A DNA stretch of 62,866 nucleotides. It comes from Singulisphaera sp. GP187 (GTDB lineage: Bacteria; Planctomycetota; Phycisphaerae; Phycisphaerales; SM1A02). Shown here piece after piece: positions 34,746-43,215 of this stretch. Below the pieces are notes generated by a model. It had not been told where the DNA came from. It searched no databases and was given only the letters and a program-made list of their open reading frames with translations. A program made the translations under genes and the position numbers. Numbering within the stretch: the stretch's first letter is position 1; every line of letters begins with the position of its first letter. The stretch is taken from contig CAMBMO010000012.1 in assembly GCA_945868805.1 (NCBI GenBank), positions 1 through 62,866 of the forward strand, read 5' to 3'.

Positions 34746-35014
34746 TAGGCCAGGCCGCCACAAACCGCAGTGAATGCAGTTGAGTATGAACCATCGCCAG
34801 GGTTCGTGAAACTCAAATTCGCCTGAACACTCCCGCCGACACGAAGCTCCGCCGCACCCGACGGCAAGACCATGATTGCGCAACCGCTCACGGATTCGGG
34901 AATGATGAACGACGAAACAGAGTCGCTGCATGCCCTGCACGATGCTCCTGCGATCAATTGCCGAAGTGGATGGACTTGCTTCATCACAGAAGACCAGACT
35001 GATACGGCTCTCCG
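34746..35014. other. no recognisable gene; possible remnants
   Basis: Between the catalase pseudogene and the alpha-mannosidase stop codon no gene can be supported. A minus-strand frame (34987 down to about 34760) reads SGAAELRVGGSVQANLSFTN and GSYSTAFTAVCGGLAYFPR, which looks protein-like (strand-rich), but it has no signal peptide or family match I can name and runs into the pseudogene. I regard the stretch as decayed DNA. Confidence 0.4.
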
Positions 35015-38000
35015 TCAAGTCAACTTCACGCGAAGCGAAACAATCTGGAATGGCGTCATTTCCAGCACGGTCTTGCCGTTCTTGACAGACATTGGGGGGT
35101 GTTGCCCGCCACGACCGAGTGCGCGCTCGAAGAAATCGCAGTGCGAGAGCCGTTTGACACGAGAGTCCCAGTTGAGCGCGCAGGTCTGTGGCGATCCAGT
35201 GCGATCGACGAGGCGGACAATGACATCTCCGCTTCCGTCATCGGCTGGCTTGAGCGCCGCGATCTCGGTTCCAACTACCCCGCTCACACTCTGAATCGAA
35301 AGGAACTGCCGACTCTGACCGCCACGACTCTCCTTCGACGCTGAAACCTCGGTAAGCGGATTGTTCAGACGATTCGCCGCACTCCAGTCAGCTGTGCCCC
35401 ACGCCTGACTGCATCGAATTCCATAAATGAATTCGTGCGCTCCTCGGTCGGCGGTCGGATCGGGAAAGTTTGGGCTCTTGATGAGCGTCAGCCCGAGTGT
35501 TCCATCATGTGCACTCTTGCCGAAGATGCCATCGTCGATCACGGCGAAAGTGCTCCCGCCGTCGCTCACGCTCATCCAGTCGTGACCAGGAACCTCGAAC
35601 TGCGCGCACTGCCAACTTGTGTTGCGATGGGAGTCGCGATCGATGTGCCCGAATTGCGTACCGAATCGCGCGGTACGCGTGCGAAGGCGTGTGGGAAAGA
35701 GCGCGCGGAGAAGCGTCCGCTCTTCCCGCCAGACAAGGCGCGTGTGGACGAGAACGACGTCACTCCATGGTCGGAGCTCGTATCTCTGACGAATCGTGCT
35801 CGCTGCGCCGAGTTTGCGCTCGATCGTCAAGCACGCACTCCCTGCGCGAATCGACGCCTTCGACTCGCACGCAGTGACGATCGGTGTCGGTTTCTCGAAA
35901 TACTCCTTGTCCGTATCCCACGCCTCCCATCGCCTAGGACGGTCTTCATATGTCACAAGTTCATTGAAGGCGCGCCCTCGATCCGGCTGGACTCGACCGT
36001 CGACCGTCATGATTTCCTTGATCCGCCCGAGCGAATCAAATCGAATCTTGAGAAGCGAATTGGAAATCTCTCTCGTCGATGCGCGCAGTGCTTCATCGGG
36101 CAGTGGCGAACTCACCGCCGCAATACTGCACGGCGGAGCGGTCTCCGCCGCGACGCTGGCAGGGTTAAAGACGACGCGGTCACTCGCTCCAGCGCGAACA
36201 AGCTTCGCAGCACGTGCCAGTCCATCTCCACGCAAGACCGAAAGCCGAGCGATCGCACTTCCCATCGCCACGCGCGCATCGTCATAGACCGCGCCGATGC
36301 TCGAACCTGGCAGAATGTCGTGGAACTGATGGAGCAAGACGACCTTCCAGATTGCGTCAAGCTCTGCCAGAAGTGCTCGTTCCATCTTGCGACTCGTCGG
36401 CGCGAGTACCGCAAGCATTTCGACCTCCCGCAACAACTTCTCCGCCGTTCGATTTGCCTGCTTGATCCATCGCTGCGTCGTATACGTCCCTCGGTGCGCC
36501 TCGAGATAGAGCTCGCCATCCCACACGGGCAACTCGACACCGCGCTGAACCGCGTCACGCGCTTCGTCGTGGAGTAGGCCACAGAAATCTCCAGCTCTCC
36601 CGTGATCCGTCGATGGCACGCCCTCGCATGAATGCGCGCTCCGCGTGCGTTCGATCTGCATTGGATCTGGACCACCACCGCCATCGCCCCATCCGTACGG
36701 CTGCAAATATGTACGCGTGCGCCCACGGTCCTGCCGTTGGACGTTCGTATATGCGAGTTGCAAATCTGCGGGCAAGAAGTCGCTGTTGTAATTGTGCCCG
36801 GGAGTGAGGTGCGTCAGGACTTCGGTTCCGTCAAGACCTCGCCAGTTGAAAGTGACATGCGGAAAGCGGTTCGTATCGCTCCAGATGATCTTGTTGGTAA
36901 TGAAAGTGTCGAGCCCCGCCTTTGCGATGATCTGCGGCAAGCATGCGGGGAAGCCGAATGTGTCGGGCAGGAAGAGGAATCGTTGTGGCGCGGACGATCC
37001 GAAGTTTTCGTTCCACCAACGCGTCCCGTGAACGATTTGGCGAATGAAGCTCTCGCCACTCGGCGCGGTGCAATCAGGCTCGATCCACATTGCACCATTG
37101 GGTTCCCAACGCCCAGACTTCACTGCTGAACGGATTCCCTCGAAGAGCTTTGGAGACTCCTCCTTTACATACTGATACTGTTGCGCCTGACTGCAGAGAA
37201 ATCGAAAGTGCGGGAATCGTTCGATGTTGCGGAGTGCGGTCGCGAAGGATCGCACGCACTTGCGACGAGTCTCGTCGATGCGCCAAAGCCACGCCGTGTC
37301 GATGTGCGCGTGCCCGATCGCGATGCATGTCGTCGCGAGTTGCGACCCTGAACGACCCTTAATCAGTCGGTCGAGCACGGCACGTTGCGCGAGAATGTCC
37401 TTGCCAGTCGCGGACCCTGCCGGTATCGCACGCACGATTGTGCGGAGGCCTTCATTGATGTCGTTGGTGCGACTGTCGTCTGCGCTCCCACCCCACAGCA
37501 TCCGTCTCAACCAATCGAATCTCTGGCAGAATTTCCAGACGTCCTCGTCGATGGCAACAATTTCTGCGCACTCAAGCCGACCGGGCTTGGCTTCGTTCCA
37601 GCGCGCGCGTTGCTCTGGTTGATCCCACCAAAATGTCGTCGCTCCGAGTGGAAGATTGCAAGCCGCCTCGATCCACAGATCGATCGTCTCGCCCCCTCGC
37701 GCACGTTGAGAACTTCGCCAGTCCGTGGGCAGGATCGGTGCGGTGTCGTGGTAAGGATCCAATCCAGCGTGAGGGACGCCGTCCACCCAGAGGCAGGCTT
37801 CAGTCCCGCTCGAAAATCGAAGCATCAGGCGGTGCCCACGAAAATCTTTGATCATTCTTCCGCGAATTCGAAACCACGCTGTGCTCCAAATCGGTCCCCA
37901 TCGGTAGCCAGTTTCGACCGGTTTGGTGCGGCCGCGGATCGCTTCGCCAAACGAAACTCGGACGGGAAAGTGCACCACCTCGACACTCACTGCTTGTTTT

Positions 38001-38062
38001 ATGGGCCACGCGAGTGGTTCGATGACCTGTTTGCAGAACTCCTCATAGCGAATCGCATCCAT
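35015..38062 (-). CDS. GH38 alpha-mannosidase
   Basis: A glycoside hydrolase family 38 alpha-mannosidase of about 1015 residues. The zinc motif GHAHIDTAWLW, the nucleophile region FLFLPDTFGFP (Asp at 38119-based residue 386), WNENFG, LPVWDGELYLEAHRGTYTTQ and LHQFHDILPGSSIGAVYDD are all present, followed by the long beta-sandwich C-terminal domains ending at LRVKLT. No signal peptide is visible, so it is probably cytoplasmic and trims imported mannosides. The start is uncertain: ATG 38062 is used here; a TTG at 38119 would place the first codon inside the inverted repeat 38106-38119. It is divergent from the Cys-rich small gene at 38145. Confidence 0.92.
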   Translation of the reverse strand: MDAIRYEEFCKQVIEPLAWPIKQAVSVEVVHFPVRVSFGEAIRGRTKPVETGYRWGPIWSTAWFRIRGRMIKDFRGHRLMLRFSSGTEACLWVDGVPHAGLDPYHDTAPILPTDWRSSQRARGGETIDLWIEAACNLPLGATTFWWDQPEQRARWNEAKPGRLECAEIVAIDEDVWKFCQRFDWLRRMLWGGSADDSRTNDINEGLRTIVRAIPAGSATGKDILAQRAVLDRLIKGRSGSQLATTCIAIGHAHIDTAWLWRIDETRRKCVRSFATALRNIERFPHFRFLCSQAQQYQYVKEESPKLFEGIRSAVKSGRWEPNGAMWIEPDCTAPSGESFIRQIVHGTRWWNENFGSSAPQRFLFLPDTFGFPACLPQIIAKAGLDTFITNKIIWSDTNRFPHVTFNWRGLDGTEVLTHLTPGHNYNSDFLPADLQLAYTNVQRQDRGRTRTYLQPYGWGDGGGGPDPMQIERTRSAHSCEGVPSTDHGRAGDFCGLLHDEARDAVQRGVELPVWDGELYLEAHRGTYTTQRWIKQANRTAEKLLREVEMLAVLAPTSRKMERALLAELDAIWKVVLLHQFHDILPGSSIGAVYDDARVAMGSAIARLSVLRGDGLARAAKLVRAGASDRVVFNPASVAAETAPPCSIAAVSSPLPDEALRASTREISNSLLKIRFDSLGRIKEIMTVDGRVQPDRGRAFNELVTYEDRPRRWEAWDTDKEYFEKPTPIVTACESKASIRAGSACLTIERKLGAASTIRQRYELRPWSDVVLVHTRLVWREERTLLRALFPTRLRTRTARFGTQFGHIDRDSHRNTSWQCAQFEVPGHDWMSVSDGGSTFAVIDDGIFGKSAHDGTLGLTLIKSPNFPDPTADRGAHEFIYGIRCSQAWGTADWSAANRLNNPLTEVSASKESRGGQSRQFLSIQSVSGVVGTEIAALKPADDGSGDVIVRLVDRTGSPQTCALNWDSRVKRLSHCDFFERALGRGGQHPPMSVKNGKTVLEMTPFQIVSLRVKLT

Positions 38063-38105
38063 TTGAAAATGAGGAAGCACGGCAGGAGTGTATGAGCGAC
38101 TCTGC

Positions 38106-38135
38106 TTGACAATCGTCAATTGGAAGGTCTATTGT
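38106..38135 (+). promoter_or_regulatory. sigma70-like promoter with overlapping inverted repeat
   Basis: TTGACA (38106-38111) and TATTGT (38130-38135) are separated by 18 bases, a good fit to a sigma70 promoter reading towards the exporter operon. The -35 box is part of a perfect inverted repeat, TTGAC-AATC-GTCAA (38106-38119), suited to a dimeric repressor or activator. The predicted transcript start would lie only a few bases before ATG 38145, so the first gene could be nearly leaderless. The elements are seen in the sequence; regulator identity is unknown. Confidence 0.55.
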
Positions 38136-38144
38136 GCTTTGAAG

Positions 38145-38576
38145 ATGATTCGACTTCAGCGCAATCTCATCATTGCTGTTATCGCGGTGTGGCTACCGCT
38201 GTGTTGTTGCCAGGTGATGGCATTTATTTCACCGAGTGATTTATGTTGTTCCGCAACATCAACCGCGTCTGACGCCAGCTGTTCGACAGAAAGTTGCTGC
38301 CGCAACGAGATGCCTGCAAACCAGGGTCACTCGAATACGACCTGTGACTGCTGCGTCGAGAAGGGACCCCCACCGACTGCTCCGTCGCTCGATTCGTTTT
38401 TCGTTGCAGTCGAGATTCCATTTTCAGTCGTGGCCTCGCCATGCTTTATTGATCCGTCCCAACTTCACGCGACCGAAGTCGCCGGGCGTTGGGATGTGCC
38501 GCCGCCGACCGATTTGCCTGCGCGACCGCGTGGAGCGATCGAGCGTTGCTCCATCTTCGAACTCTGGTTGATTTGA
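38145..38576 (+). CDS. small Cys-rich exported protein heading the ABC exporter operon
   Basis: The 143-residue product starts at ATG 38145, just after a strong promoter; a longer frame to 38088 would include the promoter. An N-terminal hydrophobic helix (LIIAVIAVWLPLCCCQVMAF) with three consecutive Cys is followed by a Cys cluster region (DLCCSAT, ASCSTESCCR, TCDCCVEKG) and then a Pro-rich tail. At least thirteen Cys in about 60 residues suggest metal binding or disulfide exchange outside the cytoplasm. I know no named family. It is separated from the TolC-type gene by a hairpin (38595-38617). The position suggests a sensor, metallochaperone or substrate of the exporter. Confidence 0.65.
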   Translation: MIRLQRNLIIAVIAVWLPLCCCQVMAFISPSDLCCSATSTASDASCSTESCCRNEMPANQGHSNTTCDCCVEKGPPPTAPSLDSFFVAVEIPFSVVASPCFIDPSQLHATEVAGRWDVPPPTDLPARPRGAIERCSIFELWLI

Positions 38577-38594
38577 ACTCCTGACACGCTTGAT

Positions 38595-38617
38595 CCGCGC
38601 GAATCGTTTTCGCGCGG
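38595..38617 (+). terminator. perfect 9-bp GC hairpin between Cys-rich gene and TolC-type gene
   Basis: CCGCGCGAA (38595-38603) and TTCGCGCGG (38609-38617) form a perfect 9-bp stem with loop TCGTT, 19 bases after the Cys-rich gene stop, followed by GTGGTTCTGTGTC. It resembles an intrinsic terminator with a poor T-tract, so partial termination or mRNA protection that makes the first gene more abundant is plausible. Confidence 0.6.
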
Positions 38618-38647
38618 TGGTTCTGTGTCAACTTTGGAGTTTTCTCA

Positions 38648-40042
38648 ATGCACAATTCAACTTGGTGGACGGTGCTCGCAACCACGCTTTCAACGCTCGC
38701 GCTTCCATCGTGCGTCACACCGCAGATGAAGCCACCCGCTTCAATTGGGGCGGATGTCGCACAAGCAACTGGAGTCACGCCGAATTGGTCCGATCCTGAC
38801 GCGGGAGTCACGATCGACGGAGCGTCACTCCGCTCCGCTTCGGCGACTCCTCTGCCAAACCCTCTTTCCGAACGCGTCGCAATCGGAATTGCCCTTGACG
38901 CGAGTCCCGAAATCGCGCGCATGCTCGCCGAGACAGATTCGCTGCAAGCCCAAGCAATGGAGGTTTCCACGCCGATGAACCCCGTCGTCAACTTCGCGTC
39001 TGGCGCTCCGCTCGACTCGATGAGTGTGGTGCCGATCTTCGCCATGCTGATGGTGCAGATCGACGAATTGTGGAAGCAACCAATTCGAAGCGAAGCAGCC
39101 CACGCGAACTACGAAGCCGCGCTTCTCTCGCTCGGGGCTGGCGCGGTTGCGCTGGCATCGGATGCTCGAGCGCTCTGGCACGAAGTGGCGGTGCGCGAGG
39201 AGGAGTGCGCGCTTGCGAAGCACGACCTAGCCCTGACCGAACGACTACGAACGATTGCGCAAGAGCGATTCGCCGTCGGCGAAGGAGATGGCGACTCAAT
39301 CGCCACCGCAAATCTCGAATTCGCAGATGCCCACCACCGTGTCGAGAGTGCAAACGAGATGCGCGACACGGCGCGTTTGGCGTTGATGACGATCCTCGGG
39401 CGCGCCGAGGCTCCGATCAACTGGAATGTGGGTGATGCGGACACAGCGAGCCAACACACCATTCACGGCGTTCTCTCGGACGAACCCGCCATGCTCGACC
39501 GCCTTGCACAATCGAGGCTCGATGTGCGCGCCGCGCAGTCGCGAGTGATCGCGGCAATGGCGAGCGTCACTCTCGCGCAGCGTGGACGGGTCGGTCGCCT
39601 TGAACTTGGTGCGGGCTGGGAGCGATCAATGGAGAACGACAGCGCTGTCGGCGTTGCTGCGAACATCGAGCTACCGATTTTCAACGACGGATCGTTTCGA
39701 ATCGCCAAAGCCATTGCCGACCTCCGCGCAGCAGAGATCGCCGCCGAGCGCGTGAGGCAAACTGCGATCGGCGAGCTGAGAACCGCTCTCGTCAAAGCCC
39801 GTTCCGTCGAAGGTCGTTACAAGATCAGCGAGTCTTCCTCGGTCAGTCCGATGACGGAAAGTGTCAAGCGCACCGCGGATGCACTCGCCGCAGGCGAAGC
39901 GGCCGAGCAGGACGCGATCATTGCGGAGCACGTGCTGAATCATGCGAAACTCGAACTGACGGATCTAGAACGTGCCCGACGGGGTGCGCGAATCGCACTC
40001 TCGAAAGCTGCGGGCTTCCTGCCCGTGGAGGAGATGCCATGA
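38648..40042 (+). CDS. TolC-family outer-membrane efflux lipoprotein
   Basis: The 464-residue protein has a lipoprotein signal (MHNSTWWTVLATTLSTLALP-S-C22) and the long alternating helices of TolC/CusC outer-membrane factors: AEVSTPMNPVVNF-like opening, IDELWKQPIRSEAAHANYEA, ARALWHEVAVREEECALAKH, ERLRTIAQERFAVGEGDGDS, the strand LELGAGWERSMENDSAVGVA, and a second repeat with AKAIADLRAAEIAAERVRQT. It forms the outer-membrane duct of a tripartite exporter. Its stop overlaps the adaptor start (ATGA), showing tight coupling. Confidence 0.88.
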   Translation: MHNSTWWTVLATTLSTLALPSCVTPQMKPPASIGADVAQATGVTPNWSDPDAGVTIDGASLRSASATPLPNPLSERVAIGIALDASPEIARMLAETDSLQAQAMEVSTPMNPVVNFASGAPLDSMSVVPIFAMLMVQIDELWKQPIRSEAAHANYEAALLSLGAGAVALASDARALWHEVAVREEECALAKHDLALTERLRTIAQERFAVGEGDGDSIATANLEFADAHHRVESANEMRDTARLALMTILGRAEAPINWNVGDADTASQHTIHGVLSDEPAMLDRLAQSRLDVRAAQSRVIAAMASVTLAQRGRVGRLELGAGWERSMENDSAVGVAANIELPIFNDGSFRIAKAIADLRAAEIAAERVRQTAIGELRTALVKARSVEGRYKISESSSVSPMTESVKRTADALAAGEAAEQDAIIAEHVLNHAKLELTDLERARRGARIALSKAAGFLPVEEMP

Positions 40043-40083
40043 CCAGCATGACCAGCATGACCAGCATGACCAGCATGACCAGC
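40039..40083. repeat. 9-bp tandem repeat at the adaptor start codon (five ATGACCAGC units)
   Basis: Five identical copies of ATGACCAGC encode MTSMTSMTSMTSMTS at the N-terminus of the HlyD-type adaptor. Every unit carries an in-frame ATG, so translation could begin at 40039, 40048, 40057, 40066 or 40075. The first ATG overlaps the stop codon of the TolC-type gene. A related array is at 16455-16484. Confidence 0.9.
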
Positions 40084-41367
40084 ATTCCAATTCCAAAGTC
40101 ACGCATTGCGACACGCATCATTTTGCCCCTCGCCATCGTCGGTGGCGCGCTCGCGATTCTCGCATGGTCGAGTTGGCGCGCATGGGCGCCACTCACTGTC
40201 GTGCATGCGGTCCCGGTCGTCGTTCGTCCAGTTGAATTGGCAGCGGGTGCACCGTCACCTTCCTCCGATTCGCCCGCAAAAGTGCGAGCGGTTGGACCGA
40301 TCGTGCAAGCACCGGGATGGATTGAGCCATCGCCATTTCCGATCAGTGTCGCGGCATTGACGGCGGGAGTGGTTCGTGAAGTCTTTGTTCTGGAGGGTGA
40401 TCATGTGACGAAGGATCAGGTTGTCGCCCAGCTCGTCAACGAAGAACAGTTGCTCGCGCTACGAAAAGCGTCTGCGGAGGTCGACATCAAAGCTTCCGAA
40501 CGGGATGGACTGCGCGATGAACTGACGCGCAAGTCGAAGTTGGTTGCGAGCGGCGGATTCAGCGAAGGCGAAGTCACACGACTCGGGCATCGTGTTCGAG
40601 GAGCGGAAGCAGCGTTCGAATTCGCGAGTGCTGTGCGCGACGAAGCCACACTCGCGCTCACCCGTACGGAAATTCGGTCGCCAATCGCGGGTGTCGTTAT
40701 GACACGGCTCGTGGCGCCTGGAACGTTGGTTGGGATGGACGCATCAACATCAACGATCTTGCAGCTCTTCGATCCAACTCAGCTGCAAGTGCGAACCGAT
40801 GTCCCGCTCTCTGATGCTGGAAGGCTCGTGATCGGACAGTCAGCGGTGATTCAGGTCGATGCACTCCCCGGAACGATCATCCGTGGACGCATCATTCGCG
40901 TCGTTCAACAAGCCGACATCGCCAAGAACACCTTGCAGGTCAAGGTGCTTCTTGAAAATCCTCCAGCGGGACTCGTTCCCGACATGCTCGCACGCGTGAA
41001 AATCGAGACAGGCGCAAAGAGCGTGGGCGCCGCATCCGCGGGCGCAAACGCCAACTCGGACCGCACCGAAGTCGCCGCACTCGAAACAGCGCTTCGTTCG
41101 ACTGTGCCGACGGCGGACGGTTCGCGCGCGGGCGAGGTACGAGTCGTCGTCGATGTGCGCGATGGCGTCGGCCGAATCGAAGTGCGCGAAGTGCTCTGTG
41201 CAGCAGGACCGGACCCCGATGGATGGACGGCCGTCTACCAGGGTCTGCGTCCCGGCGATCTCGTGGTGCTTGACGATTCTCCACCGACCAAAAATGGGCA
41301 AAGTGTGCGAATCAGCGAGCGCGCTGTCGGCATCACAAAGAGCGGAGGTCACGATGGGCACAACTGA
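40039..41367 (+). CDS. HlyD/MacA-type periplasmic adaptor of an ABC exporter
   Basis: The product has up to 442 residues; its start lies in a repeat of five possible ATGs. After the cytoplasmic tail comes one membrane anchor (IILPLAIVGGALAILAWSSW), then the typical adaptor: lipoyl half 1 (VQAPGWIEPSPFPISVAALT, VVREVFVLEGDHVTKDQVVA), a helical hairpin (ALRKASAEVDIKASERDGLR), lipoyl half 2 (LTRTEIRSPIAGVVMTRLVA) and a beta-barrel domain (QLQVRTDVPLSDAGRLVIGQ). It links the ABC permeases to the TolC-type duct. It overlaps the ATPase gene by 14 bases (41354-41367). Confidence 0.9.
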   Translation: MTSMTSMTSMTSMTSIPIPKSRIATRIILPLAIVGGALAILAWSSWRAWAPLTVVHAVPVVVRPVELAAGAPSPSSDSPAKVRAVGPIVQAPGWIEPSPFPISVAALTAGVVREVFVLEGDHVTKDQVVAQLVNEEQLLALRKASAEVDIKASERDGLRDELTRKSKLVASGGFSEGEVTRLGHRVRGAEAAFEFASAVRDEATLALTRTEIRSPIAGVVMTRLVAPGTLVGMDASTSTILQLFDPTQLQVRTDVPLSDAGRLVIGQSAVIQVDALPGTIIRGRIIRVVQQADIAKNTLQVKVLLENPPAGLVPDMLARVKIETGAKSVGAASAGANANSDRTEVAALETALRSTVPTADGSRAGEVRVVVDVRDGVGRIEVREVLCAAGPDPDGWTAVYQGLRPGDLVVLDDSPPTKNGQSVRISERAVGITKSGGHDGHN

Positions 41368-42064
41368 ACCGATCATCGTTTGCTCAGCCCTCGAGAAGCA
41401 CTATTCGCGTGGCGGAGAGACTGTCCGCGTGCTCGAGTCGATCGACCTGACGCTTAACCGCGGTGCGTTCATCGCGTTGATGGGTCCGTCAGGATCGGGA
41501 AAGACGACACTCCTGAATTTGTTCGCTGGCATCGATCGCCCCACGGCGGGATCGCTCATCGTCGACGGACACGACATCGCGATGCTCTCGCGCGCGGCGC
41601 TTGCCGAGTGGCGAGCGCGAAGCGTGGGCTACATCTTCCAGCTCTATCACCTCGTGCCTGTCCTGACCGCGTATGAAAATGTCGAGCTGCCGCTTTACTT
41701 GCATGCGTTGACTCGACGCGAGCGACATCAGCGAGTCTCCGAGGCACTCGACGCTGTCGGGATCGCGGATCGTCACGCGCACTACCCGCGCCAACTCTCA
41801 GGAGGACAGGAGCAACGGGTCGCGATCGCGCGCGCGATTGTCACACGGCCTGCGTTGTTGCTCGCCGACGAACCAACGGGAGACCTCGATCGGGTCGCCG
41901 CGGCGGGAATCATGGAATTGCTCTCGCGCTTGCACCGTGAACGCGGCGAGACCATCGTCATGGTCACGCATGATCCTGGGACGGCCGCGCACGCCGATGG
42001 GATCGTCCGGCTCGATAAGGGCCGGCTCGTTACGGACGCAAAGTTGTCAGGAACGCACTCATGA
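41354..42064 (+). CDS. MacB/LolD-type ABC transporter ATP-binding protein
   Basis: The 236-residue ATPase starts at ATG 41354, with GGAGG at 41344-41348 as ribosome binding site inside the adaptor gene. Motifs: Walker [19 protein letters not shown], the Q-loop in [20 protein letters not shown], signature [15 protein letters not shown], Walker [13 protein letters not shown] and the H-loop VMVTHD. The sequence is of the LolD/MacB/FtsE class that powers mechanotransmission-type transporters. It overlaps the first permease gene by 4 bases. Confidence 0.93.
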   Translation: MGTTEPIIVCSALEKHYSRGGETVRVLESIDLTLNRGAFIALMGPSGSGKTTLLNLFAGIDRPTAGSLIVDGHDIAMLSRAALAEWRARSVGYIFQLYHLVPVLTAYENVELPLYLHALTRRERHQRVSEALDAVGIADRHAHYPRQLSGGQEQRVAIARAIVTRPALLLADEPTGDLDRVAAAGIMELLSRLHRERGETIVMVTHDPGTAAHADGIVRLDKGRLVTDAKLSGTHS

Positions 42065-43215
42065 CACGGTCTCTGAACGGAATCTTCGTACTCGCGTGGC
42101 GCGGACTCTGGCGTCGGCCGACTCGAAGCGCGCTCGTCATCGCTGGAGTCGCGGTTGCCGTCTTCCTCTACTGCACCGTCGATGCCACTCGCACTGGCGT
42201 TGAACGTGCGACGAAGCGTGCGGCGCAGGAGACTGCGCTCGTCGTTTACCGCCAGAATCGTTTCTGCCCCTTCACCAGCCAGTTGCCACAGTACTACGAG
42301 AACGAGATCAAGAAGATCCCAGGCGTTCTGACCGTCACTCCCGTGAAGATTGTCGTCTCGAATTGCCGCGCATCGCTCGACGTCGTGACATTTCGTGGCG
42401 TGCCACCTGAATCCTTTGCGCACGATCAGGCGAGTCGAGTCGACCCGGACGTGATGAAGGTCTGGGCAAGTCGTGGCGACGCCGCGCTCATCGGCGCCGA
42501 ACTCGCAGAGCGTCGCAGACTGCGCGCTGGCGATCGCTTCACGGCTGCTGGCATCGATGCGTTTGTGGCAGGTGTTATCGAGAGCGATGCGCCGCAGGAC
42601 CAGAGCAGCGCGTTCGTGCACCTGCCCTTCCTTCAAGAGCAGGCGAAGCGAGGTGGAACTGGAACGGTTGTCACGCAGTTCGATGTGCGCGTGCGAGACT
42701 CAGCCCAGCTCGACACTGTTGCGCTCGCCATCGACGAGCGATTCGCACACGACCAAACTCCAACGACGACTCGCGCCGAGACGGCGCATGTCGCACGCGC
42801 CGCAACCGATGTCATCGCGCTCGTCGGTTTCGCTGAACTGCTCGGGTGGGCAGGGCTTGCCGCCATCTTCGCGCTTGTCGCGAATGCGATCGTGCTCTCG
42901 ATGCGAAGTCGCCAGCGCGAAGTGAGCATCTTGCAGACGCTCGGATTCCGGGGCGAACACCTCGCCGCGCTCGTCATTGCAGAGGCCGTCATCCTTGGTG
43001 GCGTTGGCGGCGCCATTGGTGCGGTGGCGTCGTATGCAATCGTCTCGCTCGCACGAACCGCACTCACGATGGAGGGAGTCTCGATCGCCATCGCCCCATC
43101 ACTTGTGATTGCGCTCGTCGGAGTCGCCTTCGCGATTGGGCTAAGTCTCTTGGCTGGAGTTGTTCCAGCGATCATCGCCTCTCGTCAATCCGTCGTGGCG
43201 GGATTCAGGTCATGA
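42061..43215 (+). CDS. FtsX/MacB-type ABC permease 1
   Basis: The 384-residue inner-membrane permease has one N-terminal helix ([20 protein letters not shown]), a periplasmic domain of about 230 residues (MacB core-like), then three C-terminal helices: [40 protein letters not shown] and [20 protein letters not shown]. The cytoplasmic coupling segment [20 protein letters not shown] is diagnostic for FtsX-type permeases. It overlaps both neighbours by ATGA and is paired with a second, different permease. Confidence 0.9.
   Translation: MTRSLNGIFVLAWRGLWRRPTRSALVIAGVAVAVFLYCTVDATRTGVERATKRAAQETALVVYRQNRFCPFTSQLPQYYENEIKKIPGVLTVTPVKIVVSNCRASLDVVTFRGVPPESFAHDQASRVDPDVMKVWASRGDAALIGAELAERRRLRAGDRFTAAGIDAFVAGVIESDAPQDQSSAFVHLPFLQEQAKRGGTGTVVTQFDVRVRDSAQLDTVALAIDERFAHDQTPTTTRAETAHVARAATDVIALVGFAELLGWAGLAAIFALVANAIVLSMRSRQREVSILQTLGFRGEHLAALVIAEAVILGGVGGAIGAVASYAIVSLARTALTMEGVSIAIAPSLVIALVGVAFAIGLSLLAGVVPAIIASRQSVVAGFRS

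Noticed and set aside
34613-34987. 124-codon minus-strand frame beside the catalase pseudogene
   Set aside because: It looks partly protein-like but has no signal, no named family and overlaps the decayed catalase, so I did not call a gene.
35435-36577. 380-codon plus-strand frame
   Set aside because: Antisense shadow of the GH38 alpha-mannosidase, which is intact over its full length.
40039-40083. Short repeats that might be a CRISPR array
   Set aside because: The units are 9 bases, contiguous and coding, with no spacers and no cas genes nearby.
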